Source: CAZTDU01 sp050248795 | GTDB taxonomy: Bacteria > Pseudomonadota > Gammaproteobacteria > Burkholderiales > SG8-39 | Length of the DNA stretch: 64,000 nucleotides | Direction: 5' to 3' | Assembly: GCA_050248795.1 (NCBI GenBank) | Contig: JBFWRS010000002.1 | Span: 76,606 to 140,605, forward strand | In this document: positions 16,984 through 25,545 of the stretch, piece by piece | Position numbering within the stretch: position 1 is the stretch's first letter | Layout of the letters: each line of letters begins with the position of its first letter | Program-made: the position numbers and the translations under genes | Notes under the pieces: generated by a model | What the model saw: only the letters and a program-made list of their open reading frames with translations | What the model was told of the DNA's origin: nothing | Databases searched by the model: none

Positions 16984-17986
16984 GCTCGTGGTGCAGGCGC
17001 GCCAGTACCGGCGGCAGCGGCGCGAACGCGTCTGCCCGCCGTGTGGCGCCGCGGAACAGCGTCGCGTGCCCGCCCGTGCGCTGCGCTGCGGCGCGCACCG
17101 TTTCGGTGTCGGCGCTGGTGCGCACCCAGCGCAAGGCGCCTCCCCATTCGCTCAGCCGGTCCCCTGGCAGCTCTATCGGCGGCGCGTTCGAGGGCACCGA
17201 CAGGCGCCACAGCGGCGCGGCACCGGCGAAGAACGCATGCGTGTGCTCGCGGATGCCGAGCCAGAACCTTTCGGACGCCGCGCCTTCGATGCGCTCGCCG
17301 CCGATCCTTTCGCTGGCGGCACGCAGCGCGCTTTCGGCGCCCGACAGCCGCACCGACAGCTCGCCATCGCGCCACACCGTGGCGCTCAGCGGCAACGGCG
17401 TTCCCGCCCAGCGGTTCATCTGCTCCAGCGCCTTCGCTTCCGGCATCTCGAGCGTCAGCGTCATTTCCTGCGCCGGCCGCGGCAGCACCTTCAGCGATAC
17501 CTCGAGGATCAGCCCCAGCGTGCCCAGCGATCCGGCAAGCAGCCGCGACACGTCGTAGCCGGCAACGTTCTTCATCACCTGCCCGCCGAAGGCCAGGTCG
17601 CGCCCCCGGCCATCGATGATGCGCGCGCCAAGGACGAAATCGCGCACCGCGCCAGCACTCGCGCGGCGCGGCCCGGACAGCCCGGCCGCGACGCAGCCGC
17701 CCAGCGTCGCGCCGGCGCCGAAATGCGGCGGCTCGAAAGGCAGCATCTGGCGCTCGCGCTCGAGCACCGCGTCGATCTCGGCGAGCGGCGTGCCGCAGCG
17801 CGCGGTAAGCACCAGCTCGGTCGGCTCGTAGCTCACCAGCCCGGCGTAGGTACGCACGTCGAGCGGTTCGCCCTGCGGCTCGCCGCCGTAGAAATCCTTG
17901 CTGCCGCCGCCGCGCAGGCATAGCGGCGTGCCGTTGCCGGCAGCGTCCCGGATGCGCCCGGCAAACCCGGCGGCGATCGCGTCCAT
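16913..17986 (-). CDS. glcE: Glycolate oxidase FAD-binding subunit
   Basis: 357 residues with a PCMH-type FAD domain: CLRGGGSKDFYGG, PPHFGAGATLGGCVAAGLSGPRR and ILEVSLKVLPRP, plus the C-terminal DPAGILNPGRLYPG signature shared with GlcD. Works with GlcD and GlcF to oxidise glycolate to glyoxylate at the inner membrane. The ATG shares one base with the glcD stop (TGATG). The 3' end overlaps the small plus-strand ORF. Confidence 0.95.
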   Translation of the reverse strand: MDAIAAGFAGRIRDAAGNGTPLCLRGGGSKDFYGGEPQGEPLDVRTYAGLVSYEPTELVLTARCGTPLAEIDAVLERERQMLPFEPPHFGAGATLGGCVAAGLSGPRRASAGAVRDFVLGARIIDGRGRDLAFGGQVMKNVAGYDVSRLLAGSLGTLGLILEVSLKVLPRPAQEMTLTLEMPEAKALEQMNRWAGTPLPLSATVWRDGELSVRLSGAESALRAASERIGGERIEGAASERFWLGIREHTHAFFAGAAPLWRLSVPSNAPPIELPGDRLSEWGGALRWVRTSADTETVRAAAQRTGGHATLFRGATRRADAFAPLPPVLARLHHELKAVFDPAGILNPGRLYPGPGRA

Positions 17987-19476
17987 CAGAAGCGCGGCAG
18001 GCCGGGATGCGCCAGCTTGCCGCCATGCACGCGCATGCGGCCGTGTTCGGCGCAGCGCGCCAGCGTCGGCACCGCCTTGCCCGGATTGAGCAGGCCGAGG
18101 GGGTCGAACACCCGCTTCACGGCGTGAAACAGCTCGAGCTCCTCAGCGCGGAACTGCGTGCACATCTGGTTGATCTTCTCGATGCCGACGCCGTGCTCGC
18201 CGGTGATCGTGCCGCCGACCTCGATGCACTTCTCCAGCACCTCCTCGGCGAAGGACTCGGTGCGGCGCAGCTGCTCCGGGTCGTTGGCGTCGAACAGGAT
18301 CAGCGGATGCAGGTTGCCGTCGCCGGCGTGGAACACGTTCGGGCAGCGCAGGCCGTATTTGCGTTCCATGTCGGCGATGAAGTTGAGCACCTCGCCCAGG
18401 CGCCGCTTGGGGATGGTGCCATCCATGCAGTAGTAATCCGGCGAGATGCGCCCGACCGCGGGAAACGCCGCCTTGCGCCCGGACCAGAACTTGAGACGTT
18501 CCGCCTCATCGCGCGACACCTGGGTGCGCGTCGCGCCGGCACCCGCGAACACCGCCTCCATGCGCTCGATCTCGTGCTCCACTTCCTCGGGCGTGCCGTC
18601 CGATTCGCACAACAGGATCGCCGCCGCGTCGATGTCGTAACCGGCGTGCACGAACTCCTCGACCGCGCGCGTCGCCGGCCGGTCCATCATCTCCAGCCCC
18701 GCCGGGATGATGCCGGCGGCGATCACCGCGGCTACCGCGTTGCCCGCTTTCTCGACGTCGTCGAAGGACGCCATCACCACGCGCGCGAGCTGCGGCCTGG
18801 GCAGCAGCTTGACCGTCACCTCGACCGTCACCGCGAGCAGCCCTTCCGAGCCTATCGCCAGCGCGAGCAGGTCGTAGCCCGGCGAGTCGAGCGCGTCCGA
18901 GCCGAACTCGACCGGCTCGCCGTCCATCAGGAACCCGCGCACCCTGAGCACGTTGTGCACGGTCAGGCCGTACTTCAGGCAATGCACGCCGCCCGAATTC
19001 TCGGCGACGTTGCCGCCGATCGAGCACGCGATCTGGCTCGAGGGGTCGGGGGCGTAATACAGGCCGAAGGCCGACACCACGTCGGAGATCGCGGCGTTCC
19101 TCACCCCTGGCTGCACCACCGCGATGCGCGCCAGCGGATCGACGCGCACCACGCGCATGAACTTGGCCATCGACAGCAGCACGCCGTCGCCCGGGGGCAA
19201 CGCGCCGCCCGACAGCCCGGTGCCCGCGCCGCGCGGCACCACCGGCACGCGCATCGCGTGGCAGGTCTTCAGGATGCGCTGGACCTGCTCCTCCGTCTCC
19301 GGCAGGGCGACCACCATCGGCAGACGGCGGTACGCGGTGAGGCCATCGCATTCCCACGGCCTCGTGTCCTCCTCCTGCCACAGCACCGCGCGCTCCGGCA
19401 GGAACGCGCGCAGCGCCGCCGCCACCTCCCGCTGGCGCGATGCGTCTATGCGTTCGTCAGGTAGGGCTTCGCCCAT
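17986..19476 (-). CDS. glcD: Glycolate oxidase subunit GlcD
   Basis: 496 residues, very close in length and sequence to E. coli GlcD: PRGAGTGLSGGALP, YYAPDPSSQIACSIGGNVAE, GGVHCLKYGLTVHN for FAD binding, and the C-terminal FHAGDGNLHPLILFD and TGEHGVGIEKI with metal-binding histidines. The ATG at 19474-19476 begins MGEALPDERIDASRQ and lies 31 bases inside the end of hyi; the longer open frame upstream reads through hyi out of frame and is not coding. Catalyses D-glycolate (possibly also lactate) dehydrogenation. Confidence 0.96.
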   Translation of the reverse strand: MGEALPDERIDASRQREVAAALRAFLPERAVLWQEEDTRPWECDGLTAYRRLPMVVALPETEEQVQRILKTCHAMRVPVVPRGAGTGLSGGALPPGDGVLLSMAKFMRVVRVDPLARIAVVQPGVRNAAISDVVSAFGLYYAPDPSSQIACSIGGNVAENSGGVHCLKYGLTVHNVLRVRGFLMDGEPVEFGSDALDSPGYDLLALAIGSEGLLAVTVEVTVKLLPRPQLARVVMASFDDVEKAGNAVAAVIAAGIIPAGLEMMDRPATRAVEEFVHAGYDIDAAAILLCESDGTPEEVEHEIERMEAVFAGAGATRTQVSRDEAERLKFWSGRKAAFPAVGRISPDYYCMDGTIPKRRLGEVLNFIADMERKYGLRCPNVFHAGDGNLHPLILFDANDPEQLRRTESFAEEVLEKCIEVGGTITGEHGVGIEKINQMCTQFRAEELELFHAVKRVFDPLGLLNPGKAVPTLARCAEHGRMRVHGGKLAHPGLPRF

Positions 19477-20225
19477 TCGAGGCCGCTCAGTGTGTCCGCC
19501 TGTGGATTGTATTCGCAGCCGATCCAGCCCGCGTAGCCGAGCCTGTCCACCTCGGCGAGCAGCCACGGGTAGTTGATCTCGCCGCTGCCGGGCTCGTGGC
19601 GGCCGGGCACGTCGGCGAGCTGCATGTGCCCGATGCGCGGCAGCAGGCGCTCGATCGTCTTCGCCAGGTCGCCTTCCATGATCTGCATGTGGAAGAGGTC
19701 GTACTGCACGAAGGCGTTGGCCGCGCCCGCGGCGTCCAGCACCCCGATCGCCTGCGCGGTACCGGTGAGGAAGAAGCCCGGGACGGTGCGCACGTTGATC
19801 GGCTCGATCATCAGCTGCATGCCGGCTGCATCCAGCGCCGACGCGGCAATGCGGACGTTCTCCACCAGCGTGTCGCAATGCACGGCGTCGCGCGGCGCGA
19901 CGCCGGCAAGGCAGTTCAGGCGCGTGCAGCCGGCGGCACGCGCGTACTCGACGGCGCGCGCCACGCCGTCGCGGAACTCGCTGCGGCGATCCGGCAGGCA
20001 GCCGAGGCCGCGGTCGCCCTTGGACGCATCGCCCGCGGGCATGTTGTGCAGCACCACTCGCACGCCCGCGTCCTGCGCCGCCTGCGCGACCTCGGCCGCA
20101 GAGCCGAACGCGTATGGAAACTGGTACTCGACAGCACGGAATCCGGCGCGCGCCGCGGCGCCGAAGCGCTCGAGGAACGGCAGCTCGGTGAACAGCATCG
20201 ACAGGTTCGCGGCGAGCCTGGGCAT
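19446..20225 (-). CDS. hyi: Hydroxypyruvate isomerase family protein
   Basis: 259 residues of xylose-isomerase-like TIM barrel: MPRLAANLSMLFTELPFLER at the N-terminus, MIEPINVRTVPGFFL with the catalytic Glu, QYDLFHMQIMEGDL and GCEYNPQADTL at the C-terminus. Interconverts hydroxypyruvate and tartronate semialdehyde, consistent with glyoxylate produced by the GlcDEF enzyme encoded directly downstream. First gene of the operon. A TAGAAT on the minus strand (plus 20265-20270) lies 40 bases upstream as a possible -10 box. Confidence 0.93.
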   Translation of the reverse strand: MPRLAANLSMLFTELPFLERFGAAARAGFRAVEYQFPYAFGSAAEVAQAAQDAGVRVVLHNMPAGDASKGDRGLGCLPDRRSEFRDGVARAVEYARAAGCTRLNCLAGVAPRDAVHCDTLVENVRIAASALDAAGMQLMIEPINVRTVPGFFLTGTAQAIGVLDAAGAANAFVQYDLFHMQIMEGDLAKTIERLLPRIGHMQLADVPGRHEPGSGEINYPWLLAEVDRLGYAGWIGCEYNPQADTLSGLEWAKPYLTNA

Positions 20226-20333
20226 GTGCGCTGCGTGCGCAGAAACTTCGGTTGGTATACGCCGATTCTATCCGAGGCGCGCGCTGCGGACCGGCGTTGC
20301 TTTCTGCCGGCTTAGTGTCGAGAATCGGGGACG

Positions 20334-22130
20334 ATGATCAAGAACACGCTTGTCGACCTGTCGAGACGATTGCTTCCCGACCTGTCATGGCGCAGGCGCG
20401 TCACGCGGGCGAACCTGCGCGATGACGCGATGGCTGCGCTGATCGGCGCGGTCGTCGTCGTGCCCCAGGGCATCGCGTTCGCCACGCTCGCCGGGCTGCC
20501 GCCCGAGTACGGCCTGTACTGCGCGATGGTGCCCGCGATCGTTGGCGCGCTGTTCGGATCGAGCTGGCACCTGGTGTCCGGGCCGACGAACGCGATCTCG
20601 CTGGTCGTCTTCGCGACGCTGTCGCCGCTCGCAGCTACCGGCAGCGCGCAGTACGCGGCCCTCGCCCTCACGCTCGCGCTGATGGTCGGCATCCTGCAGC
20701 TGACCATGGGACTGGCGCGGCTGGGAACGCTGATCAACTTCGTCTCGCACTCGGTCGTGGTCGGCTTCACGGCCGGCGCCGGGGTGCTGATCATCGTCGC
20801 GCAGATCAACAACTTCTTCGGCCTCGCGCTGCCGCGGGGCTCGCTGCCGCAGACCCTCGGCGCCTTCGCCGCGAGCCTGGGAGACGTCAAGCCATGGGTG
20901 GTCGCGGTCGGCATCCTGACCATCGTGGCCAGCATCGTCGCGCGCCGCTTCCTGCCGCGCGTTCCGCACATGGTTGTTGCGCTGCTTGCCGGTGGGGTGT
21001 TCGGCTGGATCCTCAATCGCCTCCTCGGCAAGTCCACCACCGGCATCGCCGAGATAGGCCTGCTGCCGGGTGCGCTGCCCGCGTTGACGGTCCCCGAGTT
21101 CGATGCGGCGACATTCGGCAAGCTCCTCGGGGTAGCGGTCGCGGTAGCGGTGCTCGGGCTGGTCGAGGCGGTGTCGATATCGCGCGCCATTGCTGCGCGC
21201 TCGGGCCAGCGCATCGACGGCAATCGCGAGTTCGTCGGCCAGGGCCTGTCGAACATCGCCGGCAGCTTCTTCGGCGCGTACCCCTCCAGCGGCTCGTTCA
21301 ACCGTTCAGGGCTGAACTACGATTCCGGCGCAAAGACCCCGCTTGCGGCGATGCTGTCGGCGCCCATGCTGGTGGTGGTGCTGCTCGTCATCTCGCCGCT
21401 GCTCGCCTACCTGCCGCTCGCGGCCATGGCCGGGTTGCTGTTCATGGTCGCGCTGAACCTGATCGACCTGCGCGCCATCCGGCACGTGCTGTCCTCCAGC
21501 CGCCAGGAGACCGCGGTGCTGGCGATCACGTTCGCCGCGACGCTGTTCGCGGAACTGGAGTTCGCCATCCTGTTTGGCGTCACGCTGTCGCTGACGCTGT
21601 ACCTGAAGCGCACGTCGCGCCCCGCGCTGCGCCCCATCGTGCCGGACGCGGGCAGCGAGGCGCGCAAGTTCAAGGTCGTCGAGCCGGGCCAGCCGGAATG
21701 CCCGCAGCTCAAGATCCTGCGGCTGGAGGGCTCGCTTTACTTCGGTGCCGTGAACCATGTCGCCACGGAGCTCGACGACCTGCGCGAGGCCGCGCCGGGG
21801 CAGAAGCACCTGCTGCTGCTGGTCAAGGGCATGAACTTCGTCGATGTCGCGGGTGCCGACCTGCTTGCCGAGGAGCGCATGCGGCGCCGGGCGGCGGGGG
21901 GCGAGCTCTACCTGCACGGCCTGCGCCCGGATGCGGCGGCGGCGCTGGAGCGCACCGGCTACATGCGCGGCGACAACCGCAAGCAGGTGTTCGCGCGCAA
22001 GCGCGATGCGCTCGCCGACATCGTGCCGAGGCTCGACCCGCGCGTGTGCGCAACCTGCACCGCGCGCATTTTCGAGGAATGCGCGGCACAGCCCGGACCG
22101 CCGCCGCGCGAGCCCGAGCCGCCGGCATAA
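20334..22130 (+). CDS. SulP-family anion transporter with STAS domain
   Basis: 598 residues: a transmembrane core (about 25-420) with the SulP strings ALIGAVVVVPQGIAFATLAG, GLYCAMVPAIVGALFGSS and the serine-rich AYPSSGSFNRSGLNY, and then a cytoplasmic STAS domain (about 450-560). The C-terminal tail carries CATCTARIFEEC, an unusual cysteine cluster. Members carry sulfate, bicarbonate or dicarboxylates. Next to a sulfite-oxidising enzyme, sulfate is plausible but not proven. Divergent from hyi; the leader has no clear promoter beyond AT-richer bases near 20330. Confidence 0.93.
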   Translation: MIKNTLVDLSRRLLPDLSWRRRVTRANLRDDAMAALIGAVVVVPQGIAFATLAGLPPEYGLYCAMVPAIVGALFGSSWHLVSGPTNAISLVVFATLSPLAATGSAQYAALALTLALMVGILQLTMGLARLGTLINFVSHSVVVGFTAGAGVLIIVAQINNFFGLALPRGSLPQTLGAFAASLGDVKPWVVAVGILTIVASIVARRFLPRVPHMVVALLAGGVFGWILNRLLGKSTTGIAEIGLLPGALPALTVPEFDAATFGKLLGVAVAVAVLGLVEAVSISRAIAARSGQRIDGNREFVGQGLSNIAGSFFGAYPSSGSFNRSGLNYDSGAKTPLAAMLSAPMLVVVLLVISPLLAYLPLAAMAGLLFMVALNLIDLRAIRHVLSSSRQETAVLAITFAATLFAELEFAILFGVTLSLTLYLKRTSRPALRPIVPDAGSEARKFKVVEPGQPECPQLKILRLEGSLYFGAVNHVATELDDLREAAPGQKHLLLLVKGMNFVDVAGADLLAEERMRRRAAGGELYLHGLRPDAAAALERTGYMRGDNRKQVFARKRDALADIVPRLDPRVCATCTARIFEECAAQPGPPPREPEPPA

Positions 22131-22164
22131 TGCGCATCCTTCAGTCTTCCACGGAGCATCTCCA

Positions 22165-22968
22165 ATGCGCGCTGCCGCACTGATCCGCCGAGCCGGCCTC
22201 GCCCTCGCCATCGCCGCATGCAGCGGCGCATGGAGCGGCGCCGCCCTCGCGCAGGCACAGACGACGCCAGCCGGCTACGAGCCCAAGTCCGGCCAGGCGG
22301 GCAAGGACGTAGTCTGGGTGCCGACGCCGCAGGTCGTGGTCGACAAAATGCTGGACATGGCGAAGGTGACGCCGCGCGACTTCGTCATCGATCTGGGCTC
22401 GGGCGACGGCCGCACCGTGATCACCGCGGCGAAGCGCGGCGCGAGTGCGCTTGGCATCGAGTACAACCCCGACATGGTCGAGCTGTCGAAGCGAAATGCC
22501 GAGAAGGAAGGCGTCGCCGGCAAGGCCAGCTTCATCAAGGCCGACCTGTTCGAGACCGACTTTGCCAGGGCCAGCGTGATCACCATGTTCCTGCTGCCGG
22601 ACATCAACCTGAAGCTGCGGCCGAAGATCCTTTCCCTGAAGCCCGGCACGCGCATCGTCTCGAACAGCTTCACCATGGGCGAGTGGGCAGCGGACGAAAC
22701 GGCGACGCTCAACAATGATGCCGGCTGCACGGTATCCTGGTGTACGGCGCTGCTGTGGATCGTGCCGGCACGCGTCGCCGGCACGTACCAGGTGCCGCAG
22801 GGTGAGCTGACGCTGAAGCAGGAGTTCCAGATGCTCTCCGGCACGCTGCATACCGGGGGCAAGACGTACGTGTTGACCGGCAAGGTGACCGGCGAGGCGT
22901 TCGCGTTCAAGGCCGGCGGCCGCGAGTACCATGGCAGGATGAACGGCAAGGCGCTGGTGCTGCGCTGA
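22165..22968 (+). CDS. Secreted methyltransferase-like protein
   Basis: 267 residues. The first 30 residues form a signal peptide (Arg-Arg, hydrophobic core, cleavage near ALA-QA). Residues about 50-190 match a class I SAM-dependent methyltransferase: motif I VIDLGSGDGRTV (about 75), then LGIEYNPDM as acidic motif II and KADLFETDF as motif III. A C-terminal beta-rich tail (about 200-267) is unlike the methyltransferase core. S-adenosylmethionine is not known to occur in the periplasm, so activity and location are in doubt. The ATG at 22165 is preceded by GGAG; it starts 34 bases after the SulP gene. Confidence 0.8.
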   Translation: MRAAALIRRAGLALAIAACSGAWSGAALAQAQTTPAGYEPKSGQAGKDVVWVPTPQVVVDKMLDMAKVTPRDFVIDLGSGDGRTVITAAKRGASALGIEYNPDMVELSKRNAEKEGVAGKASFIKADLFETDFARASVITMFLLPDINLKLRPKILSLKPGTRIVSNSFTMGEWAADETATLNNDAGCTVSWCTALLWIVPARVAGTYQVPQGELTLKQEFQMLSGTLHTGGKTYVLTGKVTGEAFAFKAGGREYHGRMNGKALVLR

Positions 22969-23013
22969 ACGCAGCGGCCGCGTCGCTGCGACGGGACGAA
23001 CCGGGGGAACAAC

Positions 23014-23421
23014 GTGATAGAAATGAAGCTGGAGATCGCCGAGCGCGCAGCGCGGGCAGCGCTGGCCCAGGCCGCCAAGCTGGGCGTGGCGATGACGGTG
23101 TCCGTGGTGGACGAGGCCGGGAACCTGGTAGTGACGCTGAAGGGAGACGGGACGGGTTTCCTGACCACCGAAACCTCGCGCGCGAAGGCAGTTGCCGCGG
23201 CAGCATTCCGGCGCTCGACGCGCGAGATGGTCGAGCTGCAGAAAAGCCACCCGGCGTTCTGGGCCGCCCTGCCCGCGATTTCGCGCAGCCAGGCGCTGCC
23301 CTCCACAGGTGCGGTGCCGATCGTCGTCGGCGGGCACGTGATCGGGGCGGTCGGCTGCGGCGGCGGATCGGCGGACGAGGACGACGAATGCGCGCGCGCC
23401 GGCGCAGCAGCGGCCGGCTGA
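23014..23421 (+). CDS. GlcG/HbpS-family heme-binding-type protein
   Basis: 135 residues of the GlcG/HbpS (DUF336) fold: MKLEIAERAARAALAQAAKL, VSVVDEAGNLVVTLKGDG, TSRAKAVAAAAF and GGHVIGAVGCGGGSADEDD. Members bind heme or act with cofactor-dependent enzymes; several sit in glycolate operons. The GTG at 23014 is chosen over the ATG at 23023 because GGGGGA lies at the right spacing. It probably forms a small operon with the RidA gene that follows. Confidence 0.88.
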   Translation: MIEMKLEIAERAARAALAQAAKLGVAMTVSVVDEAGNLVVTLKGDGTGFLTTETSRAKAVAAAAFRRSTREMVELQKSHPAFWAALPAISRSQALPSTGAVPIVVGGHVIGAVGCGGGSADEDDECARAGAAAAG

Positions 23422-23456
23422 TCGGGCGTTTCAAACCCAAGGAAAGCGAGGAATCC

Positions 23457-23843
23457 ATGCTCAAGCACCACACCCCCAAGACCATCGCCGCGCCGTTCAG
23501 CGAATACCATCACGGCATGGAGGCACCGGCCGGTGCCCGCCTCCTCTACATTTCCGGCCAGATCGGCGTGGCACCGGACGGCACGCTGCCCAAGACCATC
23601 GATGAGCAGTGCCGGCACGCCTGGGAAAACGTGTTCAAGGTGCTGCGCTCGGCGGGCATGGGCCCGGAGGACCTGCTTCGCATCAACCAGTACTGCGTGC
23701 GCCATGAGCACATCGGCGCGATCCGCAAGATGCGGGTCGAGATGATGGGCGACACCTGGACCGGCTCGACCTTGCTTCGCGTCGCCTCGCTCGCCGACCC
23801 CGACTGGCTGATCGAGATCGAGGGCGTGGCGGCGAAGGCCTGA
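23457..23843 (+). CDS. RidA/YjgF-family protein
   Basis: 128 residues, RidA fold: LLYISGQIGVAPDGTLPKTI, QCRHAWENVFKVLRSAGMG, and the C-terminal IEIEGVAAKA. Canonical RidA deaminates reactive imines or enamines. The expected catalytic Arg region here reads RHEHIGAIRKMRVEM, so whether it is an active deaminase is uncertain. The ATG at 23457 follows GAGGAA; the frame starts earlier but the extra residues are basic and unlike the family. Convergent with soeC. Confidence 0.88.
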   Translation: MLKHHTPKTIAAPFSEYHHGMEAPAGARLLYISGQIGVAPDGTLPKTIDEQCRHAWENVFKVLRSAGMGPEDLLRINQYCVRHEHIGAIRKMRVEMMGDTWTGSTLLRVASLADPDWLIEIEGVAAKA

Positions 23844-23885
23844 GGGACTTCGGGGGTATTACCTTGTCCTGAGGCACCGGCCGGA

Positions 23886-24803
23886 TCACGAGATCTGGCG
23901 GTAGTAGATGTTCTGCGGGTGGTTCGCCTGCGCGAAGAAGTACCAGCGCTCGGCGTACAGGCCCAGCATCTGCACGACGAAAGCGGCGGCAGCCCAGCCC
24001 GCCGCCAGCAGCGGCAGCGGCAGCGCGAAGGCGCCGAGGAGGAAGCCCCATTTGATGGCGCGCAACTTGCCGCGGCTGGCGCCATGGAAGAACTCGCGCG
24101 TGTTGAACGTGCCGCCCATCGCGCCGAGCGACTTCTGCTCGATGCGCGGGTGCTTCACGCCGATCGCGGTCTGCGGGGTGGACTTCGGCCTCAGGCGCGC
24201 ATTGCGCGCCAGCGACGCCAGGCGCGACAGCGCGGCGAACAGCGTAGCCGCGATCGCCGCCCGCGCCAGGTCGCCCGCGAACGCCGGCGCGAGTGCGTGC
24301 GCGAGCGCCGTCGCAAGCGTGAGCCCCGAGGCGATGCCGAGCAGCATGAAGTTCGCCACCGTCAGTGGGCTGTGCCATTCCTGCAGGAAGCGCAGGCAGG
24401 CGTAGATCATCGCCGTGCAGACGAACAACGCGATGCAGGCGAGCGCGCCCAGCGCCGCGAGGCCCCTGGACCAGGCGGCCGGCGCGTCCAGCCAATGCGA
24501 TGCGCCCCAGGCGGCGACCAGGCCCATGAACAACGGCAGCGCGATGACTTCACGCGACAGCCACGAGGTGCGCCACATCGCCGCCGCGCGCCAGGCCCGC
24601 TCGGGGCGGCCAAGGTGAAAGAAGGACGCGGCCAGGCCGAGCACGAGGAGCGCGAGCGATGCCGCGCTGCCGGCGACCAGCAGCGTGCGCAGCCCCGCGT
24701 CCGCCGGTGCGGCAAGCTCGGCGAGCACGGCAAGCGCGAGGAACAGGCCCTGTCCGGCGCCGATGAGCGTGGTGAGCAGCAGTACCGAGGCGGCCGGACG
24801 CAT
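23886..24803 (-). CDS. soeC: SoeC-like membrane anchor of molybdoenzyme (DmsC family)
   Basis: 305 residues with about eight hydrophobic helices, DmsC family: LGLAASFFHLGRPERAWRA and WRTSWLSREVIALP are the quinone-site strings of this family. It anchors the catalytic pair and exchanges electrons with quinone. Ten bases separate it from soeB. The gene set (Mo subunit without Tat signal, four-cluster ferredoxin, DmsC-type anchor) fits the sulfite dehydrogenase SoeABC; a DMSO-reductase-like role is the alternative. Confidence 0.85.
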   Translation of the reverse strand: MRPAASVLLLTTLIGAGQGLFLALAVLAELAAPADAGLRTLLVAGSAASLALLVLGLAASFFHLGRPERAWRAAAMWRTSWLSREVIALPLFMGLVAAWGASHWLDAPAAWSRGLAALGALACIALFVCTAMIYACLRFLQEWHSPLTVANFMLLGIASGLTLATALAHALAPAFAGDLARAAIAATLFAALSRLASLARNARLRPKSTPQTAIGVKHPRIEQKSLGAMGGTFNTREFFHGASRGKLRAIKWGFLLGAFALPLPLLAAGWAAAAFVVQMLGLYAERWYFFAQANHPQNIYYRQIS

Positions 24804-24813
24804 CGGGTTCGCC

Positions 24814-25545
24814 CTACCAGCTCGTCACGTCGTCCAGCGACGGCTCGTCCAGCCGCGGCTTGGGCAGCCTGCCATCGACCTTCAGCGGGTTGTCGACCCG
24901 CTCCAGCTCGTCCGCGTGCAGCTGGATCGTGGTCTTCCTGCGCGGCAGGTAATGATTGGCAGGCTGCGTCCCCCACTCGGGCATCAGCGCATAGCCGCCC
25001 GCATCGCGTATCGCCTGCGAGACCGCCGATGCCGGATCGTGGATGTCGCCGAACAGGCGCGCGCTGGTCGGGCACGCCATCACGCAGGCAGGCTTTCTCT
25101 CCGCCTCGGGCAGCGATGCGTCGGTGACGCGGTCTACGCACAGCGTGCACTTGGTCATCACCTTCTCGCGCTCGTCGAGCTCGCGCGCGCCATAGGGGCA
25201 GGCCCAGGCGCAGTACTTGCAGCCGATGCACTTGTCGTAATCGACCAGCACGATGCCGTCCTCGGCGCGCTTGTACGAGGCGCCGGTGGGGCACACCGGC
25301 ACGCAGGGCGGATCCTCGCAATGCAGGCAGGACTTCGGAAAGTGCAGCGTGTCGGTGGCCGGGTACTCGCCCACTTCCCAGGTCTGCACGCGGTTGAAGA
25401 ACGTCCCGGTGGGATCCTTCTCGTACGGATTCTCGTCCACCAGCGGCCCGGCCGGCCCGGAGGTGTTCCACTGCTTGCAGCTCGTCACACAGGCGTGGCA
25501 GCCGACGCAGACGTTGAGGTCGATCACCAGCGCGAGCTGCGTCAC
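24814..25545 (-). CDS. soeB: SoeB-like four-cluster ferredoxin subunit
   Basis: 243 residues with four cysteine groups expected to bind [4Fe-4S] clusters: CVGCHACVTSCKQW, CLHCEDPPCVPVCPTGA, CIGCKYCAWACPYGAR and CTLCVDR with CVMACPTSAR. Relays electrons between the molybdenum subunit and the membrane anchor. The start is a GTG at 25543-25545 overlapping the soeA stop as GTGA; reading VTQLALVIDLNVCVGC matches the family N-terminus, while the longer frame upstream is out-of-frame soeA. Confidence 0.92.
   Translation of the reverse strand: MTQLALVIDLNVCVGCHACVTSCKQWNTSGPAGPLVDENPYEKDPTGTFFNRVQTWEVGEYPATDTLHFPKSCLHCEDPPCVPVCPTGASYKRAEDGIVLVDYDKCIGCKYCAWACPYGARELDEREKVMTKCTLCVDRVTDASLPEAERKPACVMACPTSARLFGDIHDPASAVSQAIRDAGGYALMPEWGTQPANHYLPRRKTTIQLHADELERVDNPLKVDGRLPKPRLDEPSLDDVTSW

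Noticed and set aside
23919..25127. Plus-strand frame of 402 codons over soeC and soeB
   Set aside because: Antisense to cysteine-motif genes; no motif of its own.
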